In this document: piece by piece, positions 26,874-34,678 of the stretch
How the letters are laid out: each line of letters opens with the position of its first letter
Position numbering within the stretch: the first letter of the stretch is position 1
The notes under the pieces: model-generated
What the model was told of the DNA's origin: nothing
Seen by the model: only the letters and a program-made list of their open reading frames with translations
Databases searched by the model: none
Program-made: the position numbers and the translations under genes
Origin: Qipengyuania huizhouensis
Lineage (GTDB): Bacteria; Pseudomonadota; Alphaproteobacteria; Sphingomonadales; Sphingomonadaceae
Length of the DNA: 64,000 nt
Assembly (NCBI RefSeq): GCF_019711635.1
Contig: NZ_JAIGNT010000001.1
Coordinates: 372,001 to 436,000 of the forward strand
Reading direction: 5' to 3'

Positions 26874-27362
26874 ATGAGACATTTCCTATTTCTGACTGCC
26901 GCAACGATGGCACTCGCGACAACGCCCGCGTCAGCCTCATGGCGCGCCGCCAACGCGGAAGTCGAGGCGGCAGCGAAAACACCGCGCATCGCGGGGGCCC
27001 TGGAAGCAACCGAACGGATGGATCGGGCCATCTTGGAGCGCGACAAGGATGCTTTCTCTGCCATCTTCGCCGAAGATGCGGTGGTCAACAATCCGTTCAA
27101 TCGCATCGCGCGTAAGTCGGACGCAGAGCAAAACTTGGAGACCGGGCTTATCCATTACGAAACGCTCGAGCGGACGATCGAGTATGCGGCAGCGCGTGGC
27201 GACCATGATGTCGTTTTGATGGGCGTCGAAGTCTTGACACCGGTTGGCAAGGCACGGTTTGCGGGCGAGAAAATTAGTCGGCGCACCACCGAAGTTTGGA
27301 CCAACGAGAGCGGCGAGTGGAAACTCGCGATCCACCAAGCAACGATCTACCGAACAGACTAA
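26874..27362 (+). CDS. Exported NTF2-like (SnoaL/DUF4440-type) protein
   Basis: A 162-residue protein with signal peptide MRHFLFLTAATMALATTPASA and a cone-shaped NTF2-like fold: ERMDRAILERDKDAFSAIFAEDAVVNNPFNRI at residues 47-78 and a C-terminal strand pair RRTTEVWTNESGEWKLAIHQATIYR. GGGAGGG is the ribosome site. Such proteins are common in this group and seldom have known ligands. Nothing in the neighbourhood suggests a role. Confidence 0.85.
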   Translation: MRHFLFLTAATMALATTPASASWRAANAEVEAAAKTPRIAGALEATERMDRAILERDKDAFSAIFAEDAVVNNPFNRIARKSDAEQNLETGLIHYETLERTIEYAAARGDHDVVLMGVEVLTPVGKARFAGEKISRRTTEVWTNESGEWKLAIHQATIYRTD

Positions 27363-27431
27363 AGCACGCTGCAAACGAGAGCCAATTGCCACCCCTTAAG
27401 TCGCCATAGACCGAGCTGATGCACCGGAACG

Positions 27432-27453
27432 GCGGACGGTCCGCTTTTGGGAG
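27432..27453. repeat. Intergenic GCGGAC-G-GTCCGC motif followed by TTTTGGGAG
   Basis: Perfect 13-base palindrome with one central base at 27432-27444. It continues CCGCTTTTGGGAG (27441-27453), a 13-base match to 26854-26866 just upstream of the NTF2-like gene. Related to copies at 4373, 8949 and 14132. Confidence 0.5.
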
Positions 27454-27504
27454 TTTGGACTTCGGCCTCTTATGTCCAGAATGGGGGCGCAAAGCTGCCA
27501 ACGG

Positions 27505-27690
27505 CTAGACCGGCCTTTCATACCAGACAGAGGCGACGCCATTCTTATCACGCGCCCATAGGCAGCCGCAGTACTGGCAACACTTCACTCCTGTCTTCGG
27601 TGCTATCGGAGGCAAGCGAAGCAGTTCGTCTGGTAGAGCATCCCGTTGCGAAGGAGAGGCTGCGCGGCAGTGTTCGCTTGGACATGTCAT
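27505..27690 (-). CDS. Small Cys-rich (zinc-ribbon-like) protein
   Basis: A 61-residue product with Cys at 3, 8, 37, 38, 41 and 43 (KTGVKCCQYCGCLWARDKNG), which suggests one metal-binding knuckle. It begins four bases after the DUF5681 gene and has AAAGGATGATAGG before the ATG, so it is the last gene of the methyltransferase arm of the module. No name can be given; the tight spacing and ribosome site make it more than a chance frame. Confidence 0.6.
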   Translation of the reverse strand: MTCPSEHCRAASPSQRDALPDELLRLPPIAPKTGVKCCQYCGCLWARDKNGVASVWYERPV

Positions 27691-27694
27691 CCTA

Positions 27695-28246
27695 TCATCC
27701 TTTGTAACTCCACCAGTCCGGCCACCGAACTTTGTGCGGTGTACGTGTCGCCATCCAAACCTCCTGCTGCTCGTCGACCGTCAGCTTCCGGTCGCCCATA
27801 CGATCAAGCGCCTTCTCGACGATCCATGGATTGAGTTCCCACCGCACCCGGTCCTCGTCGGTCGGGTATTTCTTTTTCGCGATACCGAGCGGCTCAAGAA
27901 TGGAGTCCATGCCAAGTCCGACCATCTTCAAAATGATGACCTCGAGCATTTCGTGATCCTCGCCGCGGCTCGATCGCGCCTTCTCGATTGCTTCGAGAGA
28001 TGATCGCGCAGCCGCGCTGTCTCCAGCGAGCCCCTTCTGCGTAAGTGGAAGAAGAAAGGCTTCGGCCGCAGTGACGCGCCGCTTGCGGCCATCCTCTTTG
28101 ATGGTCACCATCTGGCCGAGCACCGTATCGTGTGGGATTTGGCGGTGGCGATTACGCGGGCGACCACGAGGGTTTCCGGAGCAACCCTTCTTGAACCGCT
28201 TGGAGGCAGGAGGATTGCCATAGCCGACCGGCTCTTGCGCGTTCAT
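27695..28246 (-). CDS. DUF5681 domain protein, downstream copy
   Basis: A 183-residue basic protein with the N-terminal signature KRFKKGCSGNPRGRPRNRHRQ that defines DUF5681, followed by a mixed helical part. It overlaps the upstream DUF5681 gene by four bases. Members are found beside ParB-methyltransferase genes and phage-like genes; a nucleic-acid-binding or packaging-related role is possible but unproven. Two tandem, different members here point to an old duplication. Confidence 0.85.
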   Translation of the reverse strand: MNAQEPVGYGNPPASKRFKKGCSGNPRGRPRNRHRQIPHDTVLGQMVTIKEDGRKRRVTAAEAFLLPLTQKGLAGDSAAARSSLEAIEKARSSRGEDHEMLEVIILKMVGLGMDSILEPLGIAKKKYPTDEDRVRWELNPWIVEKALDRMGDRKLTVDEQQEVWMATRTPHKVRWPDWWSYKG

Positions 28247-28767
28247 GCTGCCGGCCCCCGTGGCCAGCGCAGGGTTTCGGAGTCGGAAGTGAAGAACTTG
28301 ATATCATCGACATCCTTCTTCTCGAACCTTCTTCGCCCCGGTCGACTCAGCGCTGCCTGCGTTGCCCAGGCCTGTAAAAACCATCGTTTGCCGTTCATCC
28401 CTGGATCTGGCCGTGCGATATCGAGAATGCGCATGGCCTCGCTCGCATTGTCCGAAGTGTAGTGTGCTTCGGCTTTGATGTTGCGCGGTGCCGGAGGATT
28501 TTTCTTCGCCAGCACCGCCTCGCGCTTCTCGATCATCTTGAGCACTTTGCGGATCGCCATCCGGCTTCCGCCAAGTGCAGCCTGGTAGGTCTGCCATTCT
28601 AGTGCCTCGTCGACCGTCAGCTCGCGCTCGACGCCGTTCTGAGTGACCGTCAGCGACTTCTCGATGATGATGTCGAAGGCCGAGTTATGCGGACGTCGCG
28701 CTTTGGGTCGACCGTTTGGATTTCCCGACTGGCCCTTCTGAAACCGGCCGTTGCTCGCGCGGCTCAT
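28243..28767 (-). CDS. DUF5681 domain protein, upstream copy
   Basis: A 174-residue basic protein opening with NGRFQKGQSGNPNGRPKARRP, the DUF5681 signature, then a segment ELTVDEALEWQTYQAALGGSRMAIRKVLKMIEKRE in pieces at residues 49-83 that parallels the neighbouring copy. It overlaps the methyltransferase stop by four bases and the next DUF5681 start likewise, forming a tightly coupled four-gene unit. Biological role unknown. Confidence 0.85.
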   Translation of the reverse strand: MSRASNGRFQKGQSGNPNGRPKARRPHNSAFDIIIEKSLTVTQNGVERELTVDEALEWQTYQAALGGSRMAIRKVLKMIEKREAVLAKKNPPAPRNIKAEAHYTSDNASEAMRILDIARPDPGMNGKRWFLQAWATQAALSRPGRRRFEKKDVDDIKFFTSDSETLRWPRGPAA

Positions 28768-30071
28768 GCGGCAGCCTCGTCAGGCGCCTCGCGGTGGACG
28801 AGCACCGGCTCCTTGCCGGTGATCTCGCTCCAGCGGGTCAGGGCCAAATCGATATAGGCCGGATCGATATCGACGCCGCGGAACTTGCGCCCCACACGTT
28901 CGGCAGCGATCAAACTCGTGCCCGAACCAAGGAAAATGTCGAGCACCAGCTCGCCCTGCTTCGTCACATCGCAGACGGCGTCCGCCACCATCGCGACCGG
29001 CTTGACGGTAGGATGAAGCGCAAGGTCTTCGCGCCGCGAACCGCGCATCGAATTCACCGAGGCGTAATCCCAGACATTGGTGCGATTGCGGCCATGCTTG
29101 CCAAGCTCGACACAGTTGGTGTGAGGGCTGTCGCCGACCCGGTAGACGAACACCATCTCGTGTTTGGAGCGATAGAGCGAGCCCATCCCCGCATTGCTCT
29201 TGTTCCACACGCAGATGTTGAGCAGCGTGTCGTAAACACTTCCAACCGACGCCGTGACGTCGTCCATGTGGCGCCAGTCCATGCAAACGAAATGGATAGC
29301 CCCTTCGCGTGAGACCTCGGCGCAGGCGCCAAGCGTATCTGTCAAAAAATCGCGGAACTCGCCTTCGCTCATTTCGCCCGAGGCCATGGCAAACTCGCGG
29401 TGCCGACCTTTAGAATTGGCGTGCCCGTTGATCTTCACGTTATAGGGCGGATCGAGAAATGCACAGTCGATTGCGGCACCATCGCCGATCACGCTGCGCA
29501 GGAAATCGACATCGCGGCCATCGCCGCAGCCGATGCGGTGCTCGCCAAGCTGCCAGATGTCGCCGGACATAACCCGAACTTCCGTCGGCACCTCCGGAAT
29601 AACCTCGTCGTCGGGATCCTGGTTCTCGGTAAGCACGACATCGATTTCGCCCGCGGAGAACCCGGTCAGCGACAGGTCAAGATCGATCTCTGGAAGCGAC
29701 AGGTCGGCGAGCTCAAGCTTGAGGATCTCCGTATCCCAGCCTGCATTGAGCGCGATCTTGTTGTCCGCAAGGCGCAGCGCCTTCTTCTGGGCTTCGGACA
29801 GACCGGCCAGCTCGATGACGGGGACCTGCTCGAGCCCCATCTGTTTGGCTGCGCGCAGGCGCCCATGTCCGGCGATGAGATTACCTTCGGGATCGGCCAG
29901 GATCGGGTTGGTGAACCCGAACGCGGTGATCGAGGCGACGATCTGCTCGATCTGCCTCTTGGGGTGCGTCCTCGCATTGCGGGGATCAGGAGTGAGCTCG
30001 GATAGGTTCCTGTAGGTGACCTGGAGCGCGCGGTCGGCAGTGTGAGGTGCCAGCTCTTGCGTGGTGCCCAT
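28764..30071 (-). CDS. ParB-domain DNA methyltransferase (N4/N6 type)
   Basis: A 435-residue fusion: an N-terminal ParB/sulfiredoxin-like domain (LTPDPRNARTHPKRQIEQIV, NPILAD, LIAGHGRLRAAKQMG, residues 20-110) and a C-terminal amino-methyltransferase with catalytic DPPY at 207-210 and SAM-binding DIFLGSGTSLIAAE near the end. The ATG at 30071 starts MGTTQELAPH; the reading to 30575 runs through the divergent genes and is rejected. No restriction endonuclease gene lies beside it, so it is an orphan modification enzyme of a mobile module, as often seen in prophages. Confidence 0.92.
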   Translation of the reverse strand: MGTTQELAPHTADRALQVTYRNLSELTPDPRNARTHPKRQIEQIVASITAFGFTNPILADPEGNLIAGHGRLRAAKQMGLEQVPVIELAGLSEAQKKALRLADNKIALNAGWDTEILKLELADLSLPEIDLDLSLTGFSAGEIDVVLTENQDPDDEVIPEVPTEVRVMSGDIWQLGEHRIGCGDGRDVDFLRSVIGDGAAIDCAFLDPPYNVKINGHANSKGRHREFAMASGEMSEGEFRDFLTDTLGACAEVSREGAIHFVCMDWRHMDDVTASVGSVYDTLLNICVWNKSNAGMGSLYRSKHEMVFVYRVGDSPHTNCVELGKHGRNRTNVWDYASVNSMRGSRREDLALHPTVKPVAMVADAVCDVTKQGELVLDIFLGSGTSLIAAERVGRKFRGVDIDPAYIDLALTRWSEITGKEPVLVHREAPDEAAA

Positions 30072-30189
30072 GGAAGAACAATAAGGGAACGCAGAACGCG
30101 CAACAAGCATACGCTCGGATTTAATGGGGATTACTCTTGGATAATTTGCGACTGGACTGTCACGACAAGTCGAGCATTGGTGGTCCTGC

Positions 30190-30205
30190 GCCCGGCAAGC
30201 CGGGC
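30190..30205. repeat. Short perfect hairpin in the divergent promoter gap
   Basis: GCCCGGC-AA-GCCGGGC lies between the methyltransferase start and the DUF3489 start. It is followed by TTCTCT on the plus strand, so it could act as a weak terminator or attenuator, or as a protein site. Confidence 0.45.
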
Positions 30206-30254
30206 TTCTCTGGGTAGCGGTGACATTCTGTCGCCGCACAACTGGAGAAGAACC

Positions 30255-30467
30255 ATGACCACCAAGACCCCGACCAAGCTCGATCAGCTCGAGAAGATGC
30301 TCCTGCGCAAAAGCGGTGCCAGCATCGCCGAGATGATGAAAGCGACCGGCTGGCAGTCGCACTCGGTGCGCGGTGCAATGGCAGGCGCGATTAAGAAGCG
30401 CGGGCTGACGATTGCCTCGGAGAAGACCGACGGCGTGCGCCGCTACCGGGCTGGGAAGGCAGCATGA
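30255..30467 (+). CDS. DUF3489 domain protein
   Basis: A 70-residue winged-helix-like protein: KLDQLEKMLLRKSGASIAEMMKATGWQ, then HSVRGAMAGAIKKRGLTIASEK, the DUF3489 core that fills nearly the whole chain. GGAGAAGAACC precedes the ATG. It starts a three-gene unit with DUF2924 and a serine recombinase and ends in a four-base overlap with DUF2924. Probably a DNA-binding accessory of the recombinase or a regulator of the unit; that role is inference. Confidence 0.9.
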   Translation: MTTKTPTKLDQLEKMLLRKSGASIAEMMKATGWQSHSVRGAMAGAIKKRGLTIASEKTDGVRRYRAGKAA

Positions 30468-30868
30468 GCAGCGTTGTGGAGCACCTCGTGTCCGAGATCG
30501 AAGGGATGGGTCTCGAAGCGTTACGCAAAACCTGGAGGGAACGTTACGGCGTCCCTCCCCTCTTGCAGTCCACATTGATCATGCGCCAGCTTGTAAGCTG
30601 GCGCGTGCAGGCCGAGGTGATGGGCGGGCTTGACACTACGACGCGCCGGGCTCTTGCGCGCTCGGGGCCCATTGAAGCCGAAGGCAAGCACCTTGGTGTC
30701 GGTGCAAAACTGACCCGCAACTGGCAGGGCCGCGAAGTGACCGTGGTCGTCGAGGAAGAAGGCTTTCGCTGGGACGATCGTATCTTCCCAAGCCTGTCTG
30801 CCGCAGCAACCGCAATCGCGGGCTCGCGGTGGAACGGTCCGCGCTTCTTCGGCCTCAGAGACGGCTGA
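30464..30868 (+). CDS. DUF2924 domain protein
   Basis: A 134-residue protein with the DUF2924 pattern: LRKTWRERYGVPPLLQSTLIMRQL near residues 18-43, GAKLTRNWQGREVTVVVEEEGFRWDDRIFPSLSAAATAI near 84-122 in pieces, and AGSRWNGPRFFGLR at the end. It overlaps DUF3489 (ATGA) and the recombinase (TGATG). It is found with this recombinase class in many alphaproteobacteria and may be a partner or directionality-type factor, though this has not been shown to my knowledge. Confidence 0.92.
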   Translation: MSSVVEHLVSEIEGMGLEALRKTWRERYGVPPLLQSTLIMRQLVSWRVQAEVMGGLDTTTRRALARSGPIEAEGKHLGVGAKLTRNWQGREVTVVVEEEGFRWDDRIFPSLSAAATAIAGSRWNGPRFFGLRDG

Positions 30869-32451
30869 TGGCTGAGAAGCTCAAGAAACTCCGCTGCGCG
30901 ATTTATACGCGCAAGAGCTCGGAAGAGGGTCTCGACCAGGACTTCAACAGCCTCGATGCGCAGCGCGCCGCAAGCGAGGCCTATGTGCTGAGCCAGACCA
31001 GCGAAGGCTGGACGCTGCTACCCGAACATTACGATGACGGCGGGTTCTCGGGGGGCACGATGGAGCGACCGGGTCTGCAGGCGATGCTCGCAGACATCGC
31101 TGCTGGTAAAATCGACGTCGTGGTCGTCTACAAGATCGATCGCCTGACCCGCTCGCTCACCGACTTCTCGAAGATTGTCGAGGTGTTCGAAAAAGCCGAT
31201 TGCAGCTTCGTCTCGGTGACCCAGTCGTTCAACACAACTAACTCGATGGGCCGCCTGATGCTCAACGTCCTCCTTTCCTTCGCGCAGTTCGAGCGCGAGG
31301 TAACCGGCGAGCGCATCCGCGACAAGATCGCCGCTTCCAAGAAGCGTGGCATGTGGATGGGCGGCATTCTGCCGCTCGGCTACGACCTGCCTAAGAAGGA
31401 GAGCCGCAAGCTGGAAGTCAACGATAGAGAAGCCGAACTCGTTCGGCATATCTTTGCGCGCTACCTCGAACTCGGCTCGGTCCATGCCCTGCAGCATGAT
31501 CTCGAAGAGGAGGGACATCTCTCCAAGGTCCAAGTAACGAAGAAGGGCAAGACCACCGGAGGATTGCCGTTCAGTCGCGGTGCGCTGTTCCACCTCCTGC
31601 GCAACCGCATTTATCTCGGTCAGATTGTCCATAAAGGCGAAGTTCATGATGGCCAGCACGACGAGATCGTTGCGGCCGCACTGTTCGATCAGGTCCAGGA
31701 GCAGCTCACCGCCAATGCGCGGCGCAGTCGACAGCGCTCCAAGACACGGATCGCGAGGGCGCCTCTGACCGGCAAGCTGTTCGATGCGAGCGGAGAACCC
31801 ATGTCGCCAACTTTCTCGCGCGGCAAATCGGGCAAGTCCTATCGGTACTATGTATCCGCCTCGCTGCAGCAAGGTTCGTCGGCAAGCGAAGACGGTCCGG
31901 TTCGAAGACTTCCCGCCCCAGCCATTGAGCGCATCGTTGGCGAGGCGACCTCGCGATGGATGGGTTCGAGCGATGCGAACTTCGAGAGGATCACGCAGAT
32001 CCATCTTTCGACCGACGGCATCGTGATCGAGCTCACCGGGATCGATCCAGTGGCGGTTGCGTCGCGTATCTCGGAGGGCGAGAGGCTGGTTCATTCTGAC
32101 AGGAAGAGCGGTGCTGTATTCGTCCCACTCGCTCTTCCGCTCCGCGGCGGAAAGCGCGCAGTGGCCATGGGCAGGAAGGATGATACGCATCCCGATCCGG
32201 TTCTGATCGCGGCCCTGCGCAACGCGCATGCAATGGTTGATTGGGATCGTGGCCTGCCCAGCATGCAGGCAAGTCCCGCCTCGCGCTATCACTGCAACAT
32301 CGTCCGGCTCGCATTTCTATCGCCAGACATCCAAAGCGATATTCTTCAGGGCCGCCAACCCGCATCGCTGAACCTGCAAACGTTCAAGACGCTGGAAGTA
32401 CCGCTCGCCTGGTCTCAGCAGCGGGCGGCGCTCGGATACCCAACATCGTGA
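30868..32451 (+). CDS. Large serine recombinase
   Basis: A 527-residue site-specific recombinase. The resolvase domain opens IYTRKSSEEGLDQDFNSLDAQR with catalytic Ser17, followed by DVVVVYKIDRLTRSL and FAQFEREVTGERIRDK; the recombinase domain begins near residue 165 (GILPLGYDLPKKESRKLEVND). A region of Cys-poor zinc-ribbon-like character follows (LTGKLFDASGEPMSPTFS). ATG at 30868 is chosen because it shares bases with the upstream stop. Probably mobilises the module it sits in; the nearby tRNA-Ser and inverted repeats are candidate targets. Confidence 0.93.
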   Translation: MAEKLKKLRCAIYTRKSSEEGLDQDFNSLDAQRAASEAYVLSQTSEGWTLLPEHYDDGGFSGGTMERPGLQAMLADIAAGKIDVVVVYKIDRLTRSLTDFSKIVEVFEKADCSFVSVTQSFNTTNSMGRLMLNVLLSFAQFEREVTGERIRDKIAASKKRGMWMGGILPLGYDLPKKESRKLEVNDREAELVRHIFARYLELGSVHALQHDLEEEGHLSKVQVTKKGKTTGGLPFSRGALFHLLRNRIYLGQIVHKGEVHDGQHDEIVAAALFDQVQEQLTANARRSRQRSKTRIARAPLTGKLFDASGEPMSPTFSRGKSGKSYRYYVSASLQQGSSASEDGPVRRLPAPAIERIVGEATSRWMGSSDANFERITQIHLSTDGIVIELTGIDPVAVASRISEGERLVHSDRKSGAVFVPLALPLRGGKRAVAMGRKDDTHPDPVLIAALRNAHAMVDWDRGLPSMQASPASRYHCNIVRLAFLSPDIQSDILQGRQPASLNLQTFKTLEVPLAWSQQRAALGYPTS

Positions 32452-32517
32452 GAACCTGTTCCGTCGATTAGGCCGCCTGATCGGGTCGAAATCGCCCCCT
32501 GATATGTCGATTTAATA

Positions 32518-32540
32518 CCCTGTTATGGCGAATAACAGGG
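32518..32540. repeat. CCCTGTTAT inverted repeat, first copy
   Basis: Perfect 9-bp arms CCCTGTTAT (32518-32526) and ATAACAGGG (32532-32540) around a 5-base loop, followed by AAAC. Could be an attachment-site arm, terminator stem or protein site. Confidence 0.6.
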
Positions 32541-32650
32541 AAACGCCTCCCGGCCCCACCACAACCTGCTGAAACTACACGCTTTCTTTAAATCGGATGC
32601 GCGCGACAATCCGCCATTTGGCCTGATTCAGCGCCCAAATTGACGTTTTT

Positions 32651-32676
32651 CCCTGTTAATTGCCTGCTTAGCAGGG
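32651..32676. repeat. CCCTGTTAA inverted repeat, second copy
   Basis: Arms CCCTGTTAA (32651-32659) and TTAGCAGGG (32668-32676) pair over 9 bp with one G-T pair around an 8-base loop, again followed by AAAC. It sits 133 bases after the first copy. Confidence 0.55.
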
Positions 32677-32845
32677 AAACCGCACCGATGGCGATACGCC
32701 CGGAGACGGCGCGCGAGGAAACTCCCTGATACGATGCCTGAGACGCGGCAAATGATGACGAAGGTTCAAAATAGGTAGCGCAAAACCGCCTGTTCCGCGG
32801 CGAAGCGGATATACCCTGAAAGCAGAGACTAGTGCTGGGGGTGGG

Positions 32846-32936
32846 TGGCGGAGCAGGAGGGATTCGAACCCTCGATACGGGGTTACCGTATACACACTTT
32901 CCAGGCGTGCGCCTTCGACCACTCGGCCACTGCTCC
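32846..32936 (-). tRNA. tRNA-Ser (anticodon GGA)
   Basis: The minus strand starts GGAGCAGTGGCCGAGTGG and ends GGTTCGAATCCCTC-CTGCTCC-G-CCA. The 7-bp acceptor stem (GGAGCAG/CTGCTCC), the T arm and a long variable arm of the serine class are visible, and the anticodon loop reads CTGGAAA, giving GGA. The CCA is encoded. The 3' end points toward the recombinase module. Confidence 0.95.
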
Positions 32937-33124
32937 GCATTCCCGGAAGGCGCGCCTCTAGCGGGACTTGGCAGGGTGCGCAACAGCGACAAGGCGGGCA
33001 CCGCGCAGGCGCAGGAATTTTATCGGCGGGCGGGAACCGGATCCTGCGTAGCGGCGTTTCGGATTTACACCCCCCAAGTTGCGGTGCTGCGCGGAATGGC
33101 ATTCCCTGCGAACACCGTTACAGA

Positions 33125-33169
33125 GCCCCTTCCCGCCCACAAAAACGTGCGTGAAGGGGCTTTTCTTTT
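33125..33169 (+). terminator. Strong rho-independent terminator with no gene directly upstream
   Basis: Stem GCCCCTTC (33125-33132) and GAAGGGGC (33153-33160) followed by TTTTCTTTT. On the plus strand no coding gene precedes it; only the oppositely oriented tRNA does. It could end a small RNA or act as an attenuator for the cyclophilin gene that starts 27 bases later. Confidence 0.8.
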
Positions 33170-33196
33170 GCGCAGGCGGTGCCAAGCTCCTTCTCC

Positions 33197-34285
33197 ATGA
33201 AAAAGCACCTGATCTCGCTGGCAGCAGCGCTCACCCTTGGCTCGCCTCTTGCCGCACAGGAAACCGTCGAAAGTCCGCCCAGTCCCAACGAGATCGTGGA
33301 GCAGGCAGGCGCTGAGGAGTGGGTCGCGATCCCCGCTGAAGACCTGCTGGTGATGACGCTTGCTCCTGATGCCGAGGGGAACGCGCGCAGGGTGGTAATC
33401 CAGTTGATGCCCGAACCCTTCAGCCAGGGATGGGTGGAGAACATCCGAACCCTCGCCCGCGCCGGATGGTATGACGATATCACCGTCAACCGTGTACAGG
33501 ACAATTACGTCGTCCAGTGGGGCGATCCCAATTACGACAATCCTGAGGCTCAAGGTGAGGCCAAGCCGCTGCCTGAAGGGCTGAGGGTGATGGATGAGAG
33601 CGACTATGCTACTTTGCGGAAAACACCTGGAGGCAGCGAACTTAACCGGGCCGTGCGGGCATTCGCTCATCGATACGCAAAAGCAATTGCTTCCAATCCC
33701 GAAGCTACTAGGTTTGATCCGGTGCACAATCGCTATGAGATAGTCGGCCGATATCAGTCCGATAGCTATGCACAATTTACTGGTTTTCGCTGGGGTTGGC
33801 CCTTCGCAGGCGCACCGATCGGCTTCTGGCCCGTCCATTGCTACGGCATGGTCGGCGTCGGGCGCGGAATGTCACCAGATACGGGTTCGGGCGCCGAACT
33901 CTACACGGTGATCGGTCATGCCCCGCGCCATCTGGACCGTAATATCGCGCTGGTCGGGCGGATCGTGGAGGGGATGGAACACCTCTCCAGCCTCCCGCGC
34001 GGTTCGGGCGCGCTAGGCTTCTACACAGCGGAGGAGGCGGACAAGCGCACACCGATACTCTCGGTCCGCGTGGCCAGCGACCTGCCTGAAGCGGGAACGG
34101 CCTCTAGTAGCGAAGCGGTAGGCCGACAAACACGCCCGGAATTCGAATACCTCTCCACCGAGGGAGAGACCTTCGCTCGCTATGCCGAAGCCCGTGCCAA
34201 CCGCCGCGATCCCTTCTTCATCGTGCCCGCGGGCGGCGCAGACATCTGCAACATTCCGGTGCCGGTCAGACGCGTTGAAAGGTGA
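33197..34285 (+). CDS. Exported cyclophilin-type peptidyl-prolyl isomerase
   Basis: A 362-residue protein with signal peptide MKKHLISLAAALTLGSPLAAQ. The cyclophilin core shows RVVIQLMPEPFSQGWVENIRTLARAGWYDDITVNRVQDNYVVQWGDP in pieces at residues 60-110, close to the family's region around the catalytic Arg. The middle half carries a long insertion (TGFRWGWPFAGAPIGFWPVHCYGMVGVGRG), then IGHAPRHLDRNIALVGRIVEGM. The ATG at 33197 is preferred; one at 33179 would add six residues before the signal. Converges with the VOC gene. Probably assists folding in the periplasm. Confidence 0.85.
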   Translation: MKKHLISLAAALTLGSPLAAQETVESPPSPNEIVEQAGAEEWVAIPAEDLLVMTLAPDAEGNARRVVIQLMPEPFSQGWVENIRTLARAGWYDDITVNRVQDNYVVQWGDPNYDNPEAQGEAKPLPEGLRVMDESDYATLRKTPGGSELNRAVRAFAHRYAKAIASNPEATRFDPVHNRYEIVGRYQSDSYAQFTGFRWGWPFAGAPIGFWPVHCYGMVGVGRGMSPDTGSGAELYTVIGHAPRHLDRNIALVGRIVEGMEHLSSLPRGSGALGFYTAEEADKRTPILSVRVASDLPEAGTASSSEAVGRQTRPEFEYLSTEGETFARYAEARANRRDPFFIVPAGGADICNIPVPVRRVER

Positions 34286-34312
34286 TAGTCCGAGCCTGAA
34301 ACAGACCCGCGC

Positions 34313-34678
34313 CTAGAGCCTTTCCATCAGTTCGATACGGTTGCCGAAGGGATCGGCGATGTCGCCTCGGCGATAACCGTCGAGCGGCTTGCCCGGTTTG
34401 AAAGGAACCCCCGAAGCCTCCAGCTTGGCCGCCAGCGCACCGAGGTTTTCGACCAGCAACGCGGGATGCGCGCGGCGGGCGGGCAGGAAGGCGTCCTCGA
34501 CCCCGTAGTGGATCGCGATGCCCTCGCCCTCGAACCAGCATCCGCCATTGACCGCGAGATGCGCGGGCTTCTCGACCTCCCGCAATCCCATCGCCCCGGT
34601 CCAGAACTTGCGCGCATGTGGTTCCCCGCCGTGCGGCATGGCGAACTGGACGTGGTGGATGCCGGTGATCAGGCTCAC
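34313..34678 (-). CDS. VOC-superfamily (glyoxalase-like) protein
   Basis: A 121-residue single-module vicinal-oxygen-chelate protein: ITGIHHVQFAMPHGGEPHARKFW at the N-terminus and IADPFGNRIELMERL at the C-terminus. The conserved His (HHV) and Glu (IEL) are metal ligands in this family. It overlaps the end of the RelA/SpoT gene as ATGA, so it is translated from the same message. Substrate unknown. Confidence 0.88.
   Translation of the reverse strand: MSLITGIHHVQFAMPHGGEPHARKFWTGAMGLREVEKPAHLAVNGGCWFEGEGIAIHYGVEDAFLPARRAHPALLVENLGALAAKLEASGVPFKPGKPLDGYRRGDIADPFGNRIELMERL

Larger units (their letters stand above)
32452..32845. other. Non-coding gap between recombinase and tRNA-Ser
   Basis: No gene is visible over 394 bases. 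Two inverted repeats based on CCCTGTTA lie here (separate entries), both followed by GAAAC. The gap borders the 3' end of the tRNA, the usual side for integration. Confidence 0.6.

Noticed and set aside
28764..30575. 603-residue reading of the methyltransferase from 30575
   Set aside because: The extra 168 residues overlap the divergent DUF3489 and DUF2924 genes and do not resemble a domain; the start at 30071 opens the ParB-like domain.
32832..33200. Plus-strand open frame covering the tRNA gene
   Set aside because: It runs antisense through tRNA-Ser and has no ribosome site or family resemblance.
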